Below, one piece after another: positions 56,322 through 64,000 of a stretch of 64,000 bases of DNA. Both the position numbers and the translations under genes were made by a program. The notes beneath the pieces were generated by a model, which had not been told where the DNA came from, did no database searches, and worked only from the letters and a program-made list of their open reading frames with translations. The stretch is from assembly GCA_003971905.1 (NCBI GenBank), contig RSEE01000115.1, positions 1 to 64,000 of the forward strand. Reading direction: 5' to 3'. Within the stretch, counting starts at the first letter, position 1; the number at the start of each line of letters is the position of its first letter. The stretch is from Moniliella sp. 'wahieum'. Its lineage: Eukaryota; Basidiomycota; Moniliellomycetes; Moniliellales; Moniliellaceae.

Positions 56322-57033
56322 TTACTCCAAGCCAAGGGCGTGGAGAAGGTAAGGAAGCCCAAGGAAGTTCTCCAGCTTCCAATGACACCCCAACAGGGTG
56401 TTGCTCAGGACATCCTCAAGAGCCGTGACGCCTGTTTCACGAAAGAGAGCACATGCAAGATGCTGTTAGTCGCTGACCGTGGCTGAAAGGGGGATAGCCA
56501 ATAACTGTGTGGAAGCAAAGAAAAACCACATACCAATCTTGTCGTCAATGAGCTTGACCAGGCCCAAGATCTTCTCAAGAACGCCGTCCGGTACTTTTCC
56601 ATCGACAAGGCCGAGACCCAACTCTGCCTTGGTGAGCCCCACTTCCTGCTCCAACTTGTCCTGTGTACACATCATCAGGTCAGTTTCCTTCAGTCGAACG
56701 AAAAAATGTTGTGGAAAGTAAGTCTCCGTACCAGCTCACCACCGAGAGCACCGTTGAGCGCATTCTCGACCGCCGTAATGCCCAGACCCTTCTCGATGAC
56801 TGCAACCAGCTGGCCAACGGTTTGATCAAGCCCTTGGGCGGGTCGGACGAGCCAGAGCCAGAGCCAGCGCGACGCTGAATCTCGAATCCATTGCCGGCCT
56901 GCATGGCCTGCATGGCCTGCAAGCCACGAGCCTGAGCCACCATGCCTGTCGGCGAGCGGCCCATAGGCACGGCAGCCGCTGACACAGCGGTAGCAGCGAG
57001 AACAGCAGCGAAGGCAAGCGTGAAAAACTTCAT
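56322..57033 (-). CDS. Small secreted protein with an internal repeat
   Basis: Unrecognised protein of about 180 residues. Start at 57031-57033: signal peptide MKFFTLAFAAVLAATAVSAA, then a Met/Ala/Gln stretch ARGLQAMQAMQAGNG and a Gly-Ser linker. Exons join across introns 56661-56731 (GTACGG to CACAG, 71 nt) and 56432-56533 (GTATGT to AACAG, 102 nt): GALGGEL-DKLEQEVGLTKAELG and LIDDKI-GVTALEDVLSNTLLG. Stop at 56322-56324 after YLLHALGLE. GITAVENALNGALGG and GVTALEDVLSNTLLG are similar, an internal duplication of an amphipathic helix. A frame change near 56835 is needed. Few cysteines. TATA box about 130 bp upstream. Could be a cell-surface or effector-like protein; no function can be assigned. 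Confidence 0.75.
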
Positions 57034-57160
57034 CTTGAGTAGGGGTGGCTTGAATAGCAAGGGGAAGTTGGAAACGAAAAGGGAAAAACGAAAAGAAGAC
57101 GAAGAAGAGGAGAGCGTGTGGTGATGAGGGACGGGGGGAGGAAGGACAAGTTTTCGTGCC

Positions 57161-57170
57161 CCTTTTATAG
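57161..57170 (-). promoter_or_regulatory. TATA box of the small secreted protein gene
   Basis: CTATAAAAGG on the minus strand, about 130 bp upstream of the proposed start at 57033. Confidence 0.7.
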
Positions 57171-60100
57171 GCTACTTGTTCGCCATTTTTCCATGTATAT
57201 CCATGTATATGATGATCATTTGCCCACACGTACAAGCACCACAGTATAGAGCAGAAATTGGCGTGAGTCTACTTCTCCCTATAGAACCATTTGTGCTATA
57301 GCTTACATCTCTGTAGTATCACGGTAGTGGGGCGGCATGACTAACAAGTTCATCGTACATGCAAGAGGCGACGGAGTTAATCCATTCTCTTTCACGCTCA
57401 CCATGGTCGTATCGAGCGGAGATGTTTCTACAGAAAGGGAGCCAGGTAGTGTATGCCAACGATACGGATGAGATGCAGAAGGTAATATGATGGCATTACT
57501 AGGGTGTGTGTTGGTACACAAATGCACCTAGAATTTGCGGCAGTATCCTGTGCGGACAGACAAAATAGAGAGGGTAGAATGGATGCTCTCGCTCTCGTGT
57601 ACTTCATATCTGTTTCCCTCCACGATCGATCATGTCGATCAACACGTTATTCATGCGCGACTCCAGTTGACAAAGTTAGGGCGGACCAACCCACTTTACA
57701 GAATGCATTATTGGCGCGAGATGTAGATTGGCCTACGCAAGGAAGAGTCAAAATGTACCTGCGTACCGCTATTATTCTACAATCGGCACACTACTTGCAA
57801 GAACATCCGGCACTAATGCTGCCCAATATTGAGACTGACAAACATGGTGAAGTTTCCATAACCACGACGTTCCAGAGAGAGTAAAGGTTAATCCAGGTAA
57901 CATTTACTAACGCGCGCCACTTTTGGAATGTGGTTTCCGAGAGACATTGCGAGCAGTACGCAAACACGATCGCACAGACCTCCGCAGGAAGTGTTATCGA
58001 TTATCGATTATCGATTAACCTCGCTCTTTTTGATGTCCGACATCCTGTTTCATTGACGGTCTTATCAGCGTTCCCTTGTCCCGGCGTATCTAAGACCTAC
58101 GTGCCCCCTTAGCCCCCTGAGCGCGCGGCCTGAGCGCTCAGGCTGAGCAGCCTCCCTCCTTGTCAACTGAGGTAGATAAAGAAAAATAGCGCTTGTCCCT
58201 CCCAGCACAAACACTTGCAGGGATCCAAATCTGTCACCCACGGGCATGCCGAAGATGCGTATCTAACTCTGAATGTAATGCAGGGATCGAGCGGTATTAG
58301 CTACACTGATGGGCGCTCAACTGCTTAGGGCGCGTAGGCGCTTAGGCTTCTCGCGGGATGTGTTAATGACTATAGTAGTGACTATACACTGTTTCGCATA
58401 TTAGTTTACCTCTGATCGATGAACTGAGCGCTGATCTCGCTGGGCCTGAGCGTCTTGCTCTTTCCCTGTTTCTTCCACTTCTCGCACCCTGTCCTCTGGT
58501 CTTGCTTCTTTCCCCCGAAAGGTGGCTACATCTATACATCCGTTTACGTAGTTTCGACTCTGGTCTCCCTCTCGCCTTAGCCCCGACTATGACACCGTTG
58601 GATTACAGTTTTGTTTGTTTGTGGGCGCCCCGCACTGTGTCTCAAACAGTCCATTACATCATCCCCTGTGTCTCATTCAGTGTCATCACTATCGTATACT
58701 CGTCCTCCAAGCTATCTCCGTCCATGTAGTCAATTTGGACATGTATATCTCGCGTCATCGACGCCATCGATCATCGCTGTTTTTATCTACTGTCTTTCCT
58801 CCTTTCCACAAAATGGCGGGTTTGTCCATTTATGCGACTACGCCTATTAGACGTCAATCCGATGTGGAAGCACAGAAGGGTGCAGAGCAGGGTGAAGCTG
58901 AGCTTCAGCGCTGAAGTCCTCACACTCTTCCCTTTTTTGCTCAACACCTATAATCTTGCAGAGGGAATCGGTTAGATCCTAACTTCCTCTCCACTTTTCT
59001 TTCTCGATCAACATTGACAGGGAGAGATATGAGATCTGAGATAAGACGCCTATCTAACCCCGCTGGTCACTTAACGACACTGAGTGACTGGCTTTTGTCT
59101 CTGCTCCACATTCAAATTTATGTGATAGGGAGATTGACGAGAGGCCGATGGAGTCCGAGAAGTTAAAAAAGCTATACTGTGTGCACGGTCCTCTTAGTTA
59201 ATCAGGTAAATATTCTCACTGCTCATCTTGGCCGATCCTGTTCTCCTTTCCCTTAACAGTGCACCCTTTGCTTCCCTTTTGTGGTATTACTTGGTCTCAC
59301 TCGTATCGCCTCGACCCTTATATACAACCTTCCACTGAAACATGATAATCGTTCAATTGAGATAATAGAAGAGCTCTTCGCTGGATCAACGTCAACAACT
59401 CTTGTTGAGTAATTTCGTCCTCTTGACGTATTCTGCGCTATAAAAATGTCATCTCCTCCGCATTAGTGAGCAACTACGGATCCCTGTCACATGTCATTGC
59501 GATCGATCGTATATAGGCTTCGACATAATTTTGGGCTTACGATTCGGATCCTGTTGGCAAATACCTATCTCATCATTTATCTCGATTAGGGACCATGAAA
59601 CATACCATTACAGCTTCTCGTGGAAGCCCACGCGCGTGAAGCTACACTAGCCCTCTCTCACAGTTACGATGTAGATCCTCGTTTGGGGCCAGCATGTTCT
59701 AGATTACACTTCATGGTCGGAGACTTCTTCTATCTCCTCCTCAATCGCTTTTGGCCGCTTTTACCCATTCTACTCCGCACTTGGTGAAACATCCCTATGG
59801 ATCCGGGCTTACACTCACTTAGTGTGTAGTATGCGTTTAACGTCTCTTCTTTTACATTCTCACTGCACTGCTGAGCACGCCATCGCCTCTCCTCCTGACC
59901 TTCTGTGCCGTTGATAACACATAGTATCTGTTGCATCAGAGTAAAGATCCGACCTCAGACCAGATTGCACAACGACAATTCCGGCTTTGGAGGATCTGCA
60001 TTACCGTGTATGCCCTTAAAGCGGCACACTCTTTTAGCCAACTTTCTCCAGGCGTGTGAAAAAAACAACCCGATCTGACGTTTCCGGAGAAGGTGGACAC

Positions 60101-60793
60101 TTTCGCCCCTTGACTCGGAGTCAAGGGGCGAGAGAAAAACGCTAGTACTAGTGTCTTCCATTCCGATTATTGTTGTACTGTACAATACTGCTTTTTACGT
60201 CTGTACCGTCACATTTCGCAGGGAGAAAGAAGGGAGAAAAGATCGGTGGTCAGAGAGGATAAGGCCTAAGGGTAGGTCTCCTTAGTTGTAGTGACTACTA
60301 CTATCTCGATCTCCCGGCAGAGTTACTTGACCATCCTCGTTCGTTCGCCAAGCCTTTTGTTGAATACGATCCGTTTTCAACTAGCAATAACTAGCAGTTA
60401 GTTATAGAAATAGTCCTAGTGTTGTGGTGGAACAGAGCACTCTTGGTCACAAAGAGCAGCAGGATTAAGGTTACGAGTGAAGCGAAGAGCGAAGAGCGGT
60501 GCCAGTGTGGAGAGACAGAGGACACCAATTGCAGAGACACGGAAGACAGGAAGGCGGACGCGCGCGCAGCGCCAGCCATACTAGTGCCCCTGAGCCGTGG
60601 CACCAGCCTAGTAGGCAAGATATCACCCCCACATCACAGCACTATAGCACAACCTTTCGGGCTACAGTCAGAAGGTGGTATCAAAACATCAATCGCAAAA
60701 GACCTCCCTCGATAAACAACGATGTGGTACAAGAGAATGGCACCCTTTGGAAAGAAGGGTACGAAGAAAGGATATGATCAGGACAGGGGGAGG
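57171..60793. other. Gene-poor AT-richer stretch
   Basis: 3.6 kb with many stops in all frames and no recognised gene, RNA or intact element. Visible structure: three ATCGATT units at 57995-58018, a GC-rich patch of GAGCGC/GCGCTC repeats at 58115-58150, and a perfect 29 bp palindrome at 60103-60131. Confidence 0.5.
60103..60131. repeat. Perfect palindrome, 14 bp arms
   Basis: TCGCCCCTTGACTC, one base, then GAGTCAAGGGGCGA. Flanked by T-rich and A-rich bases, so it could form a cruciform or hairpin. Confidence 0.95.
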
Positions 60794-63328
60794 TCAAATG
60801 AGGGTGATGTGGGGTTTCGTGTAGGCCGAGCCCCTCCTCCTCCGATCGACTGGACGCAGATCAGGAATTTCACAACGCAGGGCCGATGGGATCGCGTCCA
60901 ACGTGAGGCACGGACGGAGCGGATGGGGTATGTGTGGCCTGAGAAGTGCGGGAATGTGTGGGTGCAAGGCAGGAGAGTCAGAGGAGCGATTGCATTTTCG
61001 CGGTTGCCCCACCACAGGTAAAGGGAGAGTGCCAGCAACAGGAATTATGGGCGCCACGACCGAATCGTGATGGAGACGAGAAGAATTTTGGATTTGACAA
61101 CGAAATGCTCAGTGGATGTTGGGAGTGACATGCTGTTCGCTTCTGGCAAGGAGAGATGCCCAGATGTTGTAGGCAAGAGCCCCCGTCTCCCTTGAACCCC
61201 TCGTTCTCCGCACCCGGAAGGGACGGGAAGCGGGGCGAAAGCGGAAAGTGGGGCGAGAGAAGAGTGAGTTTGCACTTTGATCCATTGGCTCCATTCTGTT
61301 CTGCCAACTGGGCGCCATTGAGTTTACGTGTAATGTGTTTGATCTCTTCGAGGAGCCGTTTGCGTTCCTTGCGCAGACGCATTTCTGTCTCCTTGCCACG
61401 GTCTCGTTCGGACGCATACGATGGTATGGGTCTTGGTGCGGAGAAAGTGTTGTTGAGGCCCAACCACGCACCAGGCCGCATTAAAACGCATCCATCCAAT
61501 CGCTTCATTGGCATCAAATCCGTATTTGTAAATCAAATGACTGCCAATTAGCACGCCTGTTCGCCCCAGCCCCGCCTTGCAATGGACAGCAATGACCCCA
61601 CCCTCCTCTGTAACGGTACGAATGCGGTGAAGGAAGGTGCGCAGGATCTGGTCAGTGGGGTTAGACCCATCATCAAAATAGAGGTCGAGATGGTCGATGC
61701 CGGCCTCGGTAAATAGGGTGCGATCGTACAGCGCCTCGTTCAGCCGTACAACGAGTTGACATTGCGCGAAGTGAATCCGACACAAGACGGACTCGCATCT
61801 CGTCCCAGGTGGAAAACAATGTGCGTTCCTCGGCTGTATCGGGAGTGAGAGAAAGATAGTCGGGAGAGAAACCAGAAGCAGGATTGACATCCGCATCCAG
61901 CTGCTTTTGATGGACGATACCCAGCTGGATTCCTTTGCGGAAGCGCGGGTCTTCTGGGGAGGCAAACGCGATGACATTCGGTGTAATCCAGGACCAATCA
62001 TGTTGGTTGTATGCTCGCCGTATGGTATTCGGAGACATCAAACGTTTCGATGTCAAACAGGTGGTTCTCGCTCACGGCCCGCCAGGCGCCGTAAACCACA
62101 TCTTGCAGTGACAAAGCATAGTCCGCCTTTCCATAGCCAGCATCCCGAAAGGGTTCAAGTTCGAGCTAGATACAATGAATCAGCTGCGATCACACACATG
62201 TTTGAGTAGGGAGCGGGTGGTGTGATGAATAAATACATACAGTGGAAAAGGGATGTAAGGCTTCAGCGGGGGACTTTCCTCGACCATGATCAGGTGCAGC
62301 GCAAGCAGAGTGACGGCATTGGCCTTCATTCGAGGTCGCGTGGAGGTGTAAAAACGATGCCGTGGTCGATGATATCAGGCCGCTTGAAATTCGAAAAGAA
62401 TGGCGGTTCTTGGATCAGTATAGAGGGTGGAGAGGCGCATATACGCCAGAGGGAAGTGGGGACATACCGTGAGCAAGCCATGTAAGAGAACGCAGAACTG
62501 GTAGACCAGCGACATGTTGAGAGGTCCCCAGTCATCAAAAAAGGGAAATGGCAAAAGGGGTTGGATGTTGTTTTGGCGTCGTTTCGTGAGGACTTTTCAC
62601 CTTCGCGGTCGATGGTGAACCAGTGAAACTTGGCCTGGATGGGCCTTGGGGCCCAGGCTAAATTCGACGACGTAGTCTTACGCGACGGGAGTTTGAAGGC
62701 GACATCTTGCGGTGGGGGAGCGTTCATCCCTGCCGACTTGGGTGCATGTCTGGGAAAGATAGCGTGCCGTGTTCCATTATGCGCATTCAACGAGGAGGGG
62801 GAAGGCAGGGAGCCATCAAACATGTGTAAAGTATATACGTGAGCTCACTTGGATCAAGGGATGGGCCGGAGGAGGAGGCTCAATGGCCTTTTTAAGTGCC
62901 GCCCCACCGTCAACTGAAGATGAAGGTGGACACTTGAAGGTGGAAAGCGGGGTGGTGTCTGCTGAGGACCGCGGACGCTTACGCGGGCGCTCAGCTAGGT
63001 CGCCGAGCCCGATCTCTGATGGGGCATCGACTGGAAGTGACATGTCAGCCTGGGATACAGTTTTGACAGCGACGCTCTCGGTGATATCCATCTCAACTAG
63101 TCCATCAGAGGGCGAAGGGGAAGCGACGCAGGTGAGGTCACCCGGATCCAGAAGAGTGGCAGTATTGGGGCTGTCATTGGCGGTGCTGCTGATGTGTGGG
63201 AGGAGGTCGAGTGGATCGTTTGACGATGCCAAGGACGGCAAGGAGGGGGAGGGGGGAGGATGAAGCTGAGGATGCTGCTGACGGCTGTGCGACATTGGTG
63301 GCAGGTGTGGATGGGTCTGCGGGGGCAT
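60794..63328 (-). CDS. CDC14: Dual-specificity phosphatase CDC14
   Basis: Reverses CDK phosphorylation at mitotic exit and cytokinesis. A disordered N-terminal leader precedes SSRIYFTHV, KFHWFTIDRE and GPLNMSLVYQFCVLLHGLL; then RPRMKANAVTLLALHL, PYIPFPL, EPFRDAGYGKADYALSLQDV, WITPNVIAFASPEDPRF, and the catalytic VIAVHCKAGLGRTGVLIGSH (CX5R, about 61535-61590), LIYKYGFDANEAIGWMR and VVGPQQHFL. At least two introns (GTATGT donors near 62468 and 62243). The C-terminal tail is a charged helix EMRLRKERKRLLEEIKHI then low-complexity sequence with GQPRKCNR; I ended it at 60794 but it may stop earlier, near 61050. Start at 63328 is a guess among upstream ATGs. Several single-base frame changes. Confidence 0.9.
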
Positions 63329-63744
63329 CCGTCAGAGTGGGTGGGACAGCGTCGAGGGTGTGCATGCTGCCTTGGTAGCCCCCCCGAAGAGAGAGGAGGA
63401 GGTGGTGAAGGTGAGCGTGAGGGGGCTGGGGAACTCTGGGGCCACTCGATCGCCCCTGGTACGACGAACGGAGGAACAAGGGGGCTGTGGGGTGAATGCG
63501 CTCCACTATAGGGTGTTTTGGCGTTGAAAGCTTAAAGTACCCCAGCCCGCCTTGTTCCGCTCGCGTGCGCCCGCTTACGTCATAGCCACGCGCGTAGGCA
63601 ACTCACGCCCAGCGCAGCCTCTGGCCACTCCGTTCCCACCAACAGCCCATGTGAGCCCGTGTGGGCGTGGGGTGTGTGGGAACGACGCTCGCAGTGCAAC
63701 AGTGAACGTTCGGAGCTTGGTCCTCACATGACAGGCTAAAAAAG
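63329..63744. other. CDC14 upstream region
   Basis: About 415 bp between the proposed CDC14 start and the tRNA. The minus-strand open frame continues to 63506, so the CDC14 start could be further upstream. Ends in the six-T terminator of tRNA-Ile (63738-63743). Confidence 0.4.
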
Positions 63745-63840
63745 TGGTCAATATGAGGCTTGAACTCATGACCTTGGCATCACCAATACTCTAGAGAAGA
63801 CATATTAGTACCACGCTCTGACCAACTGAGCTAATCGACC
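63745..63840 (-). tRNA. tRNA-Ile(AAU) with a 22 nt intron
   Basis: Same mature sequence as the gene at 27926-28020, same flank (AAAAAAGTGGTC on the plus strand), but the intron (63781-63802) is one base longer and its 5' half differs (TGTCTTCTCTAGAG versus CATCTGTTCAGAG) while the 3' part TATTGGTG is kept. Six-T terminator at 63738-63743. Confidence 0.95.
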
Positions 63841-64000
63841 AGGTGTGTTATCTGGCCTCAATCTTTTTTTCCATTTTCTACAAAACCACATTCAGAACAA
63901 TCAGTGATGAGTCGATGAGTACTTTTTCCAATCTACCCATGTCCCCTCATGTATCCACGTCTCTATTTCAGCCGGATGTCTGCCTGATGTATATCTAGTG

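Overview
This is nuclear DNA from a fungus, most likely a basidiomycete. It has short GT-AG introns (41-227 nt, often starting GTACGT or GTATGT), a fungal set of conserved genes and nuclear tRNAs with introns. The species is not recognisable. Readable genes are a heterotrimeric G-protein alpha subunit (cut by the window edge), tRNA-dihydrouridine synthase DUS3, mitochondrial ribosomal protein uS5m, kinetochore scaffold SPC105/KNL1, HECT ubiquitin ligase UFD4/TRIP12, ribosomal protein uL24 (RPL26), cytosolic-type leucyl-tRNA synthetase, inositol hexakisphosphate kinase KCS1, ALG14, a Vip1-type RRM protein, a nucleobindin/Ssp120-type EF-hand protein and CDC14 phosphatase. There are two intron-bearing tRNA-Ile(AAU) genes and one tRNA-Lys(CUU).

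Layout. 1-0.7 kb: G-alpha 3' part. 1.2-14.8 kb: repeat-rich accessory block with three tandem copies of a ~3 kb module (a small two-finger C2H2 gene on the minus strand plus ~2 kb of conserved upstream DNA), followed by a longer C2H2 paralog on the plus strand; an LTR-like fossil sits after the second module. 15.1-19.4 kb: DUS3 and uS5m, convergent. 19.8-22.9 kb: a ~1,040-residue disordered repeat protein whose upstream region is tandemly duplicated up to 25.5 kb. 26.1-32.3 kb: an unrecognised six-exon coiled-coil gene, tRNA-Ile and SPC105. 34.2-45.9 kb: UFD4, RPL26, tRNA-Lys, LeuRS. 46.8-55.2 kb: a (TACGGG)23 array, KCS1, ALG14, Vip1-like and Ssp120-like genes. 55.6-60.8 kb: second LTR-like fossil, a small secreted protein and a 3.7 kb gene-poor stretch. 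60.8-63.8 kb: CDC14 and the second tRNA-Ile.

Reading quality matters. Nearly every conserved gene, including essential single-copy ones, changes frame one or more times by single bases, often in homopolymers, while the protein continues in the next frame. This looks like uncorrected long-read sequence rather than a set of pseudogenes. CDS entries therefore give the span of the gene, not one open frame.

The genes are mostly housekeeping functions with no shared pathway. Exceptions to ordinary content are the zinc-finger module array, the motif-repeat protein with its triplicated promoter, and the SPC105 MELT array, whose repeats carry a conserved extension.
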